Shown: in pieces, positions 35,031 through 42,710 of the stretch
Position numbering within the stretch: the stretch's first letter is position 1
Layout: each line of letters opens with the position of its first letter
NCBI GenBank assembly: GCA_041641375.1
Contig: JBEPYM010000003.1
Span: 21,294 to 85,293, forward strand
Direction: 5' to 3'
Origin: Paenibacillus_AK sp041641375
GTDB taxonomy: Bacteria; Bacillota; Bacilli; Paenibacillales; YIM-B00363
Length of the DNA: 64,000 nucleotides
Made by a program: the position numbers and the translations under genes
Notes under the pieces: generated by a model
Database searches by the model: none
Seen by the model: only the letters and a program-made list of their open reading frames with translations
Told to the model about the DNA's origin: nothing

Positions 35031-35031
35031 C

Positions 35032-35100
35032 TTATATGGCTCCTTTTCGAATGATTTGGCGCGTTCTCTTATGTTCCTTTAGTGGCTTTAGGTAGCTCAT
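35032..35100 (-). CDS. Tiny basic peptide, 22 aa
   Basis: A 22-codon frame (SYLKPLKEHKRTRQIIRKGA) with AAAGGAGGCGA upstream and ATGA overlap with the gene before it. It could be translated; short length leaves doubt. Confidence 0.35.
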   Translation of the reverse strand: MSYLKPLKEHKRTRQIIRKGAI

Positions 35101-35291
35101 ATAGTCGCCTCCTTTAGTGCCGCTTTTCCTTCGCTAGTTGGGATGAAATAAGCTGATCTATCGTCCCATCCTGCGCGTTTAATTGCGTAACCTTTATCAA
35201 CTAAATCGTTCCAATCCTTGTCATCATAATCAGTGTAAAATCGTCCGTTTTTTATCGCGTGTTCCATATCACCTATTTGATTTTTGTTCAT
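35097..35291 (-). CDS. Small early protein, 64 aa
   Basis: Starts MNKNQIGDMEHAIKNGRFY with GGAGGTTAGTTGA, ends SEGKAALKEATI. Central KDWNDLVDKGYAIKRAGWD. Unknown. Confidence 0.5.
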   Translation of the reverse strand: MNKNQIGDMEHAIKNGRFYTDYDDKDWNDLVDKGYAIKRAGWDDRSAYFIPTSEGKAALKEATI

Positions 35292-35609
35292 TCAACTAAC
35301 CTCCATAACCTTCAGATAGTTTTGTTCCGTGTAATAATCTCCAAACTCATCAACAATCGTGCGGCCGATCCACTTAGCTCCATCGGCTCTTATAAGGCAT
35401 GAGGTATCGCAAAATCTTCCTTTGAGTACTTTAGATTCGATAAATTCATGCTCACCGCGAGTAAGGTTATGACCGCATATACATTGCTTTGTATCAGGCT
35501 TGTTGTACTTAATTGCTGTTGGCTTTTTAAGAAGTTCAATCAGCGGTTTTGCCAAGGAAATGTACCTTCTCTCTTTGGTGGGATGCGTGCATATCGTCCT
35601 GTACTTCAT
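35292..35609 (-). CDS. Zinc-binding early protein, about 105 aa
   Basis: Two Cys pairs (CICG and FCDTSC) in KQCICGHNLTRGEHEF and LKGRFCDTSCLIRADG. An ATG at 35609 or TTG at 35555 could start it; TTG follows AGAAGG. Could be a small nucleic-acid-binding zinc protein. Confidence 0.5.
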   Translation of the reverse strand: MKYRTICTHPTKERRYISLAKPLIELLKKPTAIKYNKPDTKQCICGHNLTRGEHEFIESKVLKGRFCDTSCLIRADGAKWIGRTIVDEFGDYYTEQNYLKVMEVS

Positions 35610-35718
35610 GAGCGAATTTCATATACTCAGCGAGGGCTTTAAGCTTGTCTATGTTGTCTTTGGCAGCTTCTACTTTTTGAATCAGCATGCCGTGGTGGTA
35701 AATGTTAATCATCTTCAT
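35536..35718 (-). CDS. Small early protein, 60 aa
   Basis: Starts MKMINIYHHGMLIQKVE (AGGTGAAGGGCGC upstream), ATGA-coupled to the 36-aa gene. Ends with ASHQREKVHFLGKTAD. Unknown. Confidence 0.5.
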   Translation of the reverse strand: MKMINIYHHGMLIQKVEAAKDNIDKLKALAEYMKFAHEVQDDMHASHQREKVHFLGKTAD

Positions 35719-35825
35719 GCGCCCTTCACCTGATCTTTCTTTGGCTCTTTTTGTGCTGCTGGGATTAGCCATTTATTAATCGCTGCGGCAAGTTTATCGG
35801 TGGATGGTTGCTTTAATCGTTCCAT
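35715..35825 (-). CDS. Small early protein, 36 aa
   Basis: A 36-codon frame (RLKQPSTDKLAAAINKW) with AAGGAGGCCAACCAC before ATG and ATGA overlap with the next gene. Confidence 0.5.
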   Translation of the reverse strand: MERLKQPSTDKLAAAINKWLIPAAQKEPKKDQVKGA

Positions 35826-35838
35826 GTGGTTGGCCTCC

Positions 35839-36135
35839 TTATTTGATTCTTCTTAATATTGGTTTGTCCGGTTCGGATCCTAGTCCAATCTTTAGTTCGT
35901 CATAAGATTCAACGATGACTTCCATTAACTTTGCATATAGTTTTGGGTGAACTTCAGCAGCATCCACTAAAATTTGGTGAACAATAGGAGCAATGTAATC
36001 ATCCACATGAAACCAATCTTTACCCTTCCAAGATTTTATGAGTTCTTGGCATTCATCGTCATAGACAACACCGCTGCCGCCCATTTCTCGGATATATTCA
36101 GCGAATGTTAGTGGCTTTGACCCTTGGTTTTCCAT
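35839..36135 (-). CDS. Early protein, 98 aa, unknown
   Basis: A 98-residue soluble protein (LTFAEYIREMGGSGVVY, then KLYAKLMEVIVESYDELK) with TTAGGAGGAAAACG before ATG. Lies between the antirepressor and tiny genes. Unknown. Confidence 0.52.
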   Translation of the reverse strand: MENQGSKPLTFAEYIREMGGSGVVYDDECQELIKSWKGKDWFHVDDYIAPIVHQILVDAAEVHPKLYAKLMEVIVESYDELKIGLGSEPDKPILRRIK

Positions 36136-36145
36136 CGTTTTCCTC

Positions 36146-36931
36146 CTAAGCGTTCATCTTCATATTTTTAATGGACATTTCCTTGACAATGGATGTGTAA
36201 ATTTCCTTTAGTCTCGGGTCGTCTTCGATTACATCCAACTTCGAAACATTGTCCACTTTCGTTTTCGTTGCTCCACTTTCTTTAAGACGATCCTGCATAT
36301 TGCGCTGCCTTCTTGCTAGGTCACAATGTCCGCGCTCTTCTAATATCACGTAGCTTTCGTTGCGCATTGTTTTGTGATCTTTGCCGTTTGAATTTCGCAC
36401 GGCAGAATTAAACATCTTACCAAGAGAATCACGCCAGTTATCTTCCCTTTGGATGATCGTTTCTCTAATGGTGTTGATGTTGTTCTCGACCAGCACCAAT
36501 TTGTGTTTTGTTTCAGCAGATTCAATCTGTGTTTTGGCTACTGCATCAAACATGTGCTTGAACATCTGCATTTCGGGAGTTAATAACTCCACATTGATTG
36601 ATTGTGTTTGACGTGCCTTCGTCTCTATTGCGATAAAATATTTTCTAACCTTCTTCCCTTTCTCGTTACCTTCCAACATCGCAATCTCTTTCGCCATGTC
36701 CAACTTCATAATGTATTCCGTTTTAGGTCTTCCACCTTGGTCTGAGGTTTTCCCCAATTGCGGGGAAAAGTCTTCTCCCTCAGTAAAGCCAAACTTCTCA
36801 ATGCGATCCTTCATCCATGTGGTGAAATCCTTGCCGACTTCTAAAAACTCATGCAGTTCTCTTCCATCGACAACCTTCTCTCCCGAATCCGTTTCGTAAA
36901 CTGGAACCAGTTCGTTCGTGATTACTTTCAT
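36146..36931 (-). CDS. AntA/AntB-type phage antirepressor
   Basis: About 261 residues. The N-terminal 110 residues are the AntA/AntB domain (VVDGRELHEFLEVGKDFTTW, then KFGFTEGEDFSPQ and AKEIAMLEGNEKGKKVRKYF). The C-terminal half is helical, probably dimerising or DNA-binding. Such proteins inactivate a phage repressor to trigger induction. ATG at 36931 with AGGAGGCAACAAA. It follows the cro-like gene in the early operon. Confidence 0.85.
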   Translation of the reverse strand: MKVITNELVPVYETDSGEKVVDGRELHEFLEVGKDFTTWMKDRIEKFGFTEGEDFSPQLGKTSDQGGRPKTEYIMKLDMAKEIAMLEGNEKGKKVRKYFIAIETKARQTQSINVELLTPEMQMFKHMFDAVAKTQIESAETKHKLVLVENNINTIRETIIQREDNWRDSLGKMFNSAVRNSNGKDHKTMRNESYVILEERGHCDLARRQRNMQDRLKESGATKTKVDNVSKLDVIEDDPRLKEIYTSIVKEMSIKNMKMNA

Positions 36932-36986
36932 TTTGTTGCCTCCTAAAGGGTTTATTTGGTTTTTGTCGAATAAGTACTTTTTGCGA

Positions 36987-37211
36987 TCATGCAGGTTCTT
37001 GTTTAACATGTGTTACACTTTGACGAAAAAAAATTTCCCTTGGATCTTTTTTTAACGACTCACTTATGGTGATTACCAACAAGCCGGAAGGTTCCTGGCC
37101 GTGCAATTCAATGTTCGTTATCGTTTGTCTAGATGTTTTAGAACGTCTTGCCAATTCTGATACGGACATTCCAATATCTTCTCTTATTTCTCTCAGCTTA
37201 TTGTTTAGCAT
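36987..37211 (-). CDS. Cro-like XRE regulator
   Basis: A 74-residue HTH protein (LNNKLREIREDIGMSVSELA, then RRSKTSRQTITNIELHG). Starts at the ATG 37211 with AAGGAGGTGG; a longer in-frame reading has no ribosome site. First gene of the leftward early operon, divergent from the cI-like gene. Confidence 0.85.
   Translation of the reverse strand: MLNNKLREIREDIGMSVSELARRSKTSRQTITNIELHGQEPSGLLVITISESLKKDPREIFFRQSVTHVKQEPA
37001..37017. promoter_or_regulatory. Operator-like site A (inside cro-like gene)
   Basis: Reverse strand reads TGTAACACATGTTAAAC, closely matching sites B and C. It falls in the 3' end of the coding region, so may be chance or a distal operator. Confidence 0.35.
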
Positions 37212-37232
37212 GTGTACCACCTCCTTGATACC

Positions 37233-37262
37233 AATGTAACACACGTAAAACATAGATGTCAA
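37233..37262 (-). promoter_or_regulatory. Leftward early promoter with operator site B
   Basis: On the minus strand TTGACA (37257-37262) is followed 18 bases later by TACATT (37233-37238). Operator-like TGTAACACACGTAAAACA (37235-37252) fills the gap between them, as expected for a repressor that blocks this promoter. Confidence 0.6.
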
Positions 37263-37291
37263 CAATGATTAACAAGGAAATAATTTATTTA

Positions 37292-37321
37292 TTGTAAAAC
37301 ATGTTGTAAAGTAAGTATTAC
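37292..37321 (+). promoter_or_regulatory. Rightward repressor promoter with operator site C
   Basis: Weak TTGTAA (37292) and TATTAC (37316) 18 bases apart face the repressor gene. Operator-like TGTAAAACATGTTGTAAA (37293-37310) overlaps them. Mirror arrangement to the early promoter. Confidence 0.5.
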
Positions 37322-37341
37322 AGGGGAGGTGTAATGGGGTA

Positions 37342-37734
37342 ATGTCTGATTTAGGGGATTTGTTAAAAAAACTTAGAGGGAAAAAATCATTAAGAGAGGC
37401 CGCAAAGAAAGCGGGTATTAGCCACACATATCTAAGTATTGTAGAAAGTGGTGTCGATCTCCGCTCTGGAAGTCCGGTTAATCCAACCCCCGAAACATTA
37501 AAGAGCTTAGCTAAGGCTTATAACTATTCTTACGAAAGTTTGATGTCTGTTGCGGGTTATATAGAAGAAGACAAAAAAGAGAGCGCTGGAACGCTCCCTG
37601 AGAGTGAGATTGAAAGAATTATAAGTGAACTAGAACAAGAAGAAAATATAAGTATAAGAGATAACCCGTTAGCTCACCAGGCAGTTAGAAATGCTTTGGA
37701 CTTAGTTGTCCAAATCATCAAGAGTTCTAAGTGA
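37342..37734 (+). CDS. cI-like XRE repressor
   Basis: A 130-residue protein with an N-terminal HTH (LRGKKSLREAAKKAGISHTY, then LSIVESGVDLRSGSPVNPTP) and a helical C-terminal part (SEIERIISELEQEENISIRD). It reads opposite to the cro-like gene, with GGGGAGGTG in front of ATG. Short for a CI; no peptidase domain, so the antirepressor probably triggers induction. Confidence 0.82.
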   Translation: MSDLGDLLKKLRGKKSLREAAKKAGISHTYLSIVESGVDLRSGSPVNPTPETLKSLAKAYNYSYESLMSVAGYIEEDKKESAGTLPESEIERIISELEQEENISIRDNPLAHQAVRNALDLVVQIIKSSK

Positions 37735-37839
37735 TCCGTCAACCTTTTCGAATAAAAGCGCTTTCAGTTCCCTTTCCGACTTTTCGATTTTTGTCTCCTG
37801 TATGAACGATTGTAAAGATTCTGATAGTTTATCCTCCAT
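37702..37839 (-). CDS. Small acidic-helical protein, 45 aa
   Basis: A 45-codon frame (KLSESLQSFIQETKIEKSER, then LRTLDDLDN) with AAGGGAG before ATG, overlapping the 3' end of the repressor gene on the opposite strand. Could be an anti-sense regulator-linked gene. Confidence 0.45.
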   Translation of the reverse strand: MEDKLSESLQSFIQETKIEKSERELKALLFEKVDGSLRTLDDLDN

Positions 37840-37982
37840 TCAGTCATCTCCCTTTTCTCATGATGCAGCCGCCCGAATTGGTAAATTCATGATAGCATAT
37901 CTAGCGAAAAATAGGAACAGGTGTTCGAAAAATTAAGAGGAAGATTTACTTTTTCTTTGAAAACTATATAAGGAGCTTGACG

Positions 37983-38201
37983 ATGCCGTTTATTACGGGT
38001 CGTTGTCGCCTCCATCAACTTCTTAAAGAACGTAGAAAGACAAATCGCTGGCTGTCAGAGGTTACAGGGATCTCCGAGCAGAAGATATCCAACTACGCAA
38101 ACAACGTAACAACGATAGGCAGAATGAATGCAGCTAAAACAATCGCATCTGCATTAAAGTGTCACATTGAAGATCTTTATGAATGGATAGAAGTTGATTA
38201 A
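37983..38201 (+). CDS. Small XRE/Cro-type HTH protein
   Basis: A 72-residue HTH protein (HQLLKERRKTNRWLSEVTG, then ISEQKISNYANNVTTIGRM). Starts at ATG 37983 behind AAGGAGCTTGACG. Reads rightward, between the repressor and the LytTR gene. It could control the lysogeny region or the integrase. Confidence 0.75.
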   Translation: MPFITGRCRLHQLLKERRKTNRWLSEVTGISEQKISNYANNVTTIGRMNAAKTIASALKCHIEDLYEWIEVD

Positions 38202-38237
38202 GAGGTGCGGAGGTTTTTCCTCCCGATCCGTAGAGTG

Positions 38238-38255
38238 TTAAACGATATCGTTTAA
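38238..38255. repeat. Perfect 18-bp palindrome
   Basis: TTAAACGATATCGTTTAA, symmetric around 38246/38247, in a 197-base gap between two convergent prophage genes. Candidate operator for a dimeric regulator such as the neighbouring HTH or LytTR protein. Confidence 0.5.
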
Positions 38256-38398
38256 TTATGCGCACCAACTTTCCATAATTCTCTTTTTCCATGGATGGAA
38301 TTTCATTATACGACGACACAGAGTAAAATGTTGTCGAACCATGGAACCAACTTGTTACCACATATGTAACATATCCGGTAAATAACGTTTTCTAAGTG

Positions 38399-38665
38399 TC
38401 ATTTCTTGTCGAAACGATGCATGACCTTTTTCCTATTTATTCTTGTCACATAACAGGACTTACCATTATTAAAGAATACTTTATTTGCTTTAGGGCAAAA
38501 AAAAGTTACTTCGTTCATATTTACAAACTTTCCTTGGTCTACTTTTTCAAACCCATGTCCCGATAGTAGTCGCTCTAATTGAAGCATCACCGAACCCTCT
38601 AAGACTCCGGTCGTGGTATAGATTTTTATTTTTCTATCCACGACTTTAACATAAATAATTTTCAT
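38399..38665 (-). CDS. Stand-alone LytTR DNA-binding protein
   Basis: An 88-residue protein starting MKIIYVKVVDRKIKIY (ATG 38665, GGGTGAT upstream). Its C-terminal half has the LytTR pattern: KFVNMNEVTFFCPKANKVFF, NNGKSCYVTRINRKKV. It has no receiver or sensor domain. Could be a regulator of the lysogeny genes or host functions. Confidence 0.6.
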   Translation of the reverse strand: MKIIYVKVVDRKIKIYTTTGVLEGSVMLQLERLLSGHGFEKVDQGKFVNMNEVTFFCPKANKVFFNNGKSCYVTRINRKKVMHRFDKK

Positions 38666-38755
38666 AATATCACCCGTTATCATCGTTTCCAAATGGAGTT
38701 ATGATATACGGGTTAGCAAATCCCTGAACCGATCAGGAACAACAATGGTGAACCG

Positions 38756-38971
38756 ATGATCCGGGACTTAATTAGAATTTACATTCCTATGCTATTATTT
38801 TTTTGTTTCATTTCAGGCCTGCTATGGTTTTTTTATCCCGTCATTAGGTATGAATACCAGCAGCGTACAGGAGATCGTGTTATTGTTAGGATAGATAGAT
38901 TTACTGGAGAATCGAGCGAGTTGTTCAAATCTCGGGGTTGGGTAGTTATTAAGCCTACAATATCAAAATAG
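38756..38971 (+). CDS. Small membrane protein, 71 aa
   Basis: One transmembrane segment (IYIPMLLFFCFISGLLWFF) then a soluble tail (RVIVRIDRFTGESSELFKSR). Followed at once by a terminator. Weak ribosome site. Unknown. Confidence 0.45.
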   Translation: MIRDLIRIYIPMLLFFCFISGLLWFFYPVIRYEYQQRTGDRVIVRIDRFTGESSELFKSRGWVVIKPTISK

Positions 38972-38990
38972 CCCCCCAACGGGGCTTTTC
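38970..38990 (+). terminator. Terminator after small membrane protein
   Basis: AGCCCC-CCAAC-GGGGCT followed by TTTC TT. Confidence 0.6.
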
Positions 38991-39011
38991 TTATCAGGAG
39001 GTAAACAGAAA

Positions 39012-39042
39012 AAAACCTCAGACATGGGAGGTCTAAGGTTTT
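39012..39042. terminator. Hairpin terminator, better for the minus strand
   Basis: AACCT-AGAC pairs with GTCT-AGGTT; a seven-A run left of it gives a T-run on the minus strand, and TTTT follows on the plus strand. Confidence 0.5.
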
Positions 39043-39130
39043 AATCTTCGCAAGTATGAAATGCACTCATACCACTTCTCGAATACAATCCCAATTCCTA
39101 TTATAAAACTAATCTTAAGTATCTGCAATT

Positions 39131-39160
39131 AAAAAATGGAGAGGATTTCTCCCCTCCACC
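39131..39160 (-). terminator. Terminator of the small zinc-finger gene
   Basis: Minus strand reads GGAGGGGAG-AAA-TCCTCTCC then ATTTTTT. Lies a few bases after the small gene at 39166-39276. Confidence 0.6.
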
Positions 39161-39165
39161 TTCGC

Positions 39166-39276
39166 CTAAACCGAGGTTCTTCCTCGGAAAGACTTTCCGC
39201 ATTGGTTGCAACGGAATACCGCTTCACCTTTACGAACTTGGGTTTGTAATCGAGATGAAATATGAGTACATTCCAT
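39166..39276 (-). CDS. Small zinc-finger protein, 36 aa
   Basis: A 36-codon frame with a very strong AAGGAGGTGCGAGA site and its own terminator. It contains CNQCGKSF, a single CxxC knuckle with basic flanks (VRKGEAVFRCNQCGKSFRG). Located between the LytTR region and integrase; may be a recombination directionality or regulatory protein, which is speculation. Confidence 0.55.
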   Translation of the reverse strand: MECTHISSRLQTQVRKGEAVFRCNQCGKSFRGRTSV

Positions 39277-39434
39277 TCTCGCACCTCCTTCCCGACGACT
39301 AGCTTTGCGATAGCTGTTGCCGTCTCCCATTCAGCTTCAAACTATGCTGACTAGGTAAGGAAGAGATGTCCCTATAACATAGTATTATTTAAATCGACAT
39401 CAATCAACAATTATTTCCAATCAGGAGGTACATC

Positions 39435-40865
39435 ATGAGAGCAGCGGCTTATATTCGCGTCAGCACTGAGGATCAAGCCAAGGAAGGATATTCTATCCCG
39501 GCTCAACGTGACCGTTTAACGGCTTATGCAGCGAGTCAGGAATGGGAAATATTCGACTACTACGTAGATGATGGATTCTCTGCTAAAGACACCAAGCGCC
39601 CCAACTTTCAACGCATGATTAAAGACGCTCAGGAACGCCGCTTTGACGTTATATTAGTGCATAAGCTAGATAGATTCACCCGGAACGTGCGTGACCTCTA
39701 TGACGTTCTGGACAGGCTCACAAAGTGGGGCGTATCTTTTCGATCCTCTCTTGAGCAATTCGATACAACTACAACCATGGGCAGGGCTATGATCGGTATG
39801 CTTGGGATATTCGCGCAATGGGAACGGGAGACGATAGCGGATCGGGTTTATTGGGGAATGGAACAGAAGATCATATCCGGGAAGCGAAATGGTTCCTCTG
39901 CTCCTATGGGGTTTGATCTTGTCGAAGGAAAACTCGTACCCAATGAAGATGTTGAATTTGTACAGCGGTTATTCAGAATGTACCTGGAGAACAAGGGTAT
40001 GCCAACAATCGTTAAGATCCTTTCTTCTGAAGGTCGGCCTATTCACATTAGAACATTATGGTACATCTTAAAGAACCCGATCTATTGCGGGGAATATAGG
40101 TGGAACTTCCGCAGCAAAGGAATAAGAACGCATAACCCGATTGTTGTTGAGGGAGATATCGAACCGATTGTGAGTAAGGAAGACTTTTACAAAGTTCAGG
40201 AATTAACAAAGTCACGCGATAAAAAAGGTAGAGCAGCAACAAGCGATTATATATTCAGCGGGATTCTAAAATGTGATCGTTGCGGATATGCAATGACAGG
40301 CGGTATAAGGCATAGAAAAGAAGGCTCCCGTATGTTCTATCGTTGTTCAGGTAAAATAGGTTTCGGCAATTGTGATATGCCTATTATAGGCGAAGAGGCG
40401 GTCGAAGAGGCATTCTTTAAGATACTCGACTATGACAAGAAAGAATTATCTATGAAGTTAAAGGTTGACGAGCTGCCGAAATCTCGAAAGGATTCAACGG
40501 GCATATTAAAACAAATTGATCAAATTAAGAAGCGCCGGGAGAAATGGAGAACCGCTTTCGTTAACGACCTCATCACAATGGAAGAGTTAAAGAAGTATTC
40601 CGATCAGGAGAAAGAAAAGGAAAATGATCTAATTCAGGAATTGGAGGATTTGAAAAATTCATCAGATACACTCAGAACACCAAGTGAACTTTATGCGCTA
40701 TTTAAGGATATTAAAAGAGCTTGGTATGATATTTCAGATAGAACCTCTAAAAAGATGTTTATTAACGATATATTTTCCGACATCGTGATTAATTCGGATT
40801 CGACTCTTCCGGGTAGAGGGAATTCGTTCGGGTGTGTTGTAACGAGGTGGAAAACGATAGATTAG
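39435..40865 (+). CDS. Large serine integrase
   Basis: A 476-residue serine recombinase. The resolvase domain (1-150) has catalytic Ser in YIRVSTEDQ, followed by SIPAQRDRLTAYAAS, VILVHKLDRFTRN, and the long helix with MLGIFAQWERETIADRV. The recombinase domain (~160-270) and a zinc ribbon (CDRCGYAMT ... CSGKIGFGNC) follow, then a C-terminal coiled coil (about 360-425). It ends about 35 bases before the phage-host junction. Expected to catalyse attP x attB insertion into the pilus ATPase gene. Confidence 0.95.
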   Translation: MRAAAYIRVSTEDQAKEGYSIPAQRDRLTAYAASQEWEIFDYYVDDGFSAKDTKRPNFQRMIKDAQERRFDVILVHKLDRFTRNVRDLYDVLDRLTKWGVSFRSSLEQFDTTTTMGRAMIGMLGIFAQWERETIADRVYWGMEQKIISGKRNGSSAPMGFDLVEGKLVPNEDVEFVQRLFRMYLENKGMPTIVKILSSEGRPIHIRTLWYILKNPIYCGEYRWNFRSKGIRTHNPIVVEGDIEPIVSKEDFYKVQELTKSRDKKGRAATSDYIFSGILKCDRCGYAMTGGIRHRKEGSRMFYRCSGKIGFGNCDMPIIGEEAVEEAFFKILDYDKKELSMKLKVDELPKSRKDSTGILKQIDQIKKRREKWRTAFVNDLITMEELKKYSDQEKEKENDLIQELEDLKNSSDTLRTPSELYALFKDIKRAWYDISDRTSKKMFINDIFSDIVINSDSTLPGRGNSFGCVVTRWKTID

Positions 40866-41877
40866 CGTCTTTTGATGTAACTAGGTTTTCCGCATGACAG
40901 ATACGCTGTGGCGATTGCCTAAGCGCCAGCTTAAATGCTTGGCGCGGTCCATGAAGCGGATCATCCTCGTCCGTTTCATATTCCACAACGTTCTTATTCG
41001 GGAAATCTCTCGCAAGCATTAGTTCATAACGGCTCTCAATCGTTACAATTCTCTCCTCATCGGGCATTGCTGAGATCAGCGCTTTAATAAGATGGGTTTT
41101 ACCCGTATTCGTAGCTCCAATGACTACCATATTAAAACGGCTGCGAACGACCACTAGAAGCAATTGCCTTACCGCTTCGTCCATTGTTCTATACTCGGAT
41201 CGACATAACGTCTCGAGATTAAAGCGTTTCACCGTATATAGCCGGATGGTCAGCGTTGGCTCTGCGGTAAATCCGAAGCCTGTTAATGTCACCCTTGAAC
41301 CGTCTAATAACAGTACCTCAGCCCATCTCTTCCGAGGATTAATGCGATCATTATTGAATAAGACCAAATTTTGCTGAATTCTCTCCACTTGGCTTATCTC
41401 CTGAAAACGATAAGGAGAAGCCGTAGCTTTGCCGTCACGAACTTCAAAAATCCGTGTACCGACAACTTGAATTTCCTCTAATCCTTCACGGTTTCTCAGG
41501 ACAAGCTCCAAAACGTTCATCCCGATCACTTCCGCGAACAATGCTTCCGCTAAGGAAGCGTAAGGAAGATTGCCGAATGATAAATGCTGCAGGCGTTTCT
41601 TGATAATCCAATCCGAAATAACGGCCAGCATCTCCGCCCGCTCTTGCGGAAATCCGATTACCGCTCGATTCAGCTTCTCGGCATAACGCCGACGTTCTTC
41701 TTCACTCCAGCCCCTGGGAGTTGCAAGCATATGTCGTACTTCTTCCGTATAGGCCTGTAAATTCGACAATCCATCTGGCTTCTCTCCTGCACTAACGCTA
41801 GTTCCTGCAGACAAGGATTGAAGGTCAGCGGCATAAGCAGAAGAAGAAAACCGTTTGGCAGTACCTTCCCTATTCAT
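40789..41877 (-). pseudogene. CpaF/TadA-type pilus ATPase, disrupted by prophage
   Basis: N-terminal ~325 residues of a Tad/Flp secretion ATPase: LVLRNREGLEEIQVVGTRIF, then TLTIRLYTVKRFNLETLC, and a Walker A GATNTGKTHL. The normal continuation (Walker B RIIVGEVR and the His-box/C-terminal RecA half) is missing; phage-derived residues follow after SPQRI. Start ATG at 41877 has GGAGGGGACA and overlaps the cpaE-like gene by ATGA. A C-terminal part should lie beyond the other prophage end. Confidence 0.88.
40880..40915. other. Prophage attachment junction inside cpaF-like gene
   Basis: Reading on the minus strand, host-like CpaF sequence (LALRQSPQRI) runs up to about 40,900 and then becomes phage-like text that ends at 40789. 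The shared core cannot be fixed without the other end, but the LSR ends ~35 bases away, as is usual for its own att site. Confidence 0.7.
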
Positions 41878-42710
41878 TGTCCCCTCCTGCGATGCACCAT
41901 TAGCCTCCGCAACCATGGGCGTTCAGTCTTCTGAAGCCTCTGTGCCCAATTCAGCTTCATCAATAAAGGATTGGCTACGGCATCAAAGGCTGCAGCATTA
42001 CGTTCCTCTGCCGCAAGCCACTCATCCAAGCGGCCGCTGTCTAGCTGCAAATGTACGCTCTCCGTTAATCTCAGCTCTGTAAATGTGTTACAACCGGTTT
42101 CCTTACGAATTTCCTTCACTCCGAATCCCCCTGTCATTCGATGAGAACCTTGTAAGAGCACTAATTGGAATTGCTCTGGCAACATTCCAAACTGTGAGCC
42201 AACCTGACCGGTCCATCGATGGATATCTTCCTGAAAGTGACTGAGATTGTCTGTCGTTACGAGAAACTTGTCATCGGCATCTCTCATTGCGCATACAGTT
42301 GCAGCATTATCCCAATAGGCGCTTACATCGGCGATCGTCAGATCGAAGGCTTCCCGGGATGCTTTCAGCAATTGCATCATATCCTCTGGTTCATAATATT
42401 CTGCTTGCTCTCTAGCCATATTGCCGAATAAAACATGTAATTCCCCCAGCTTAGGGGAGCGAAAAGCATATTGTCGAAGCTTGTCGCCGGTCAGTGTGCC
42501 CGCCCTTAACTCCGGTCGTACTCCGTCCAATGTGACATCGGGCTTGTCTACCCCTAGGTAAAGATGGGTTTTTGCGCTCTTTAGATTAAGACATAAATAG
42601 CCGACTTTTCGGCCTGTTAGAGCCGCAATCCGATAAGCCGTTCCAAACGCTGTTAACGATGTTCCAATATTCGGCGTCGAGCCTGCAAAAGCCGCCAATC
42701 GCCCCGTCAT
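41874..42710 (-). CDS. CpaE-like ATPase (degenerate P-loop) of Tad/Flp operon
   Basis: A 278-residue MinD/CpaE-like protein. The P-loop position reads GSTPNIGTS, lacking the usual GK(T/S) lysine, while strands such as GYLCLNLK and LTIADVSAY fit the fold. It has the C-terminal regions of TadZ/CpaE proteins, which localise the pilus machine. Overlaps cpaB-like and cpaF-like genes by ATGA. Confidence 0.7.
   Translation of the reverse strand: MTGRLAAFAGSTPNIGTSLTAFGTAYRIAALTGRKVGYLCLNLKSAKTHLYLGVDKPDVTLDGVRPELRAGTLTGDKLRQYAFRSPKLGELHVLFGNMAREQAEYYEPEDMMQLLKASREAFDLTIADVSAYWDNAATVCAMRDADDKFLVTTDNLSHFQEDIHRWTGQVGSQFGMLPEQFQLVLLQGSHRMTGGFGVKEIRKETGCNTFTELRLTESVHLQLDSGRLDEWLAAEERNAAAFDAVANPLLMKLNWAQRLQKTERPWLRRLMVHRRRGQ

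Larger units (their letters stand above)
1..40900. mobile_element. Prophage (right arm; left end outside window), podovirus-like temperate phage
   Basis: A continuous phage gene set runs from the window start to an attachment junction near 40,900: integrase, cI/cro-type switch, antirepressor, YqaJ/RecT recombination, DnaD-like initiator, terminase, portal, scaffold, capsid, adaptors, tail nozzle, tailspike and internal virion proteins. Nearly all genes read leftward and many overlap by ATGA, as in phage operons. The portal (705 aa), separate scaffold, nozzle-like protein and large internal proteins with no tape measure, tail tube or baseplate genes indicate a short-tailed virion. No lysis cassette is visible, so the other prophage end must lie left of position 1. 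Virion type is an inference from gene content. Confidence 0.93.

Noticed and set aside
37706..37936. Rightward Ser-rich ORF after the cI-like gene
   Set aside because: Shadow of the leftward 45-aa frame; low-complexity and no ribosome site.
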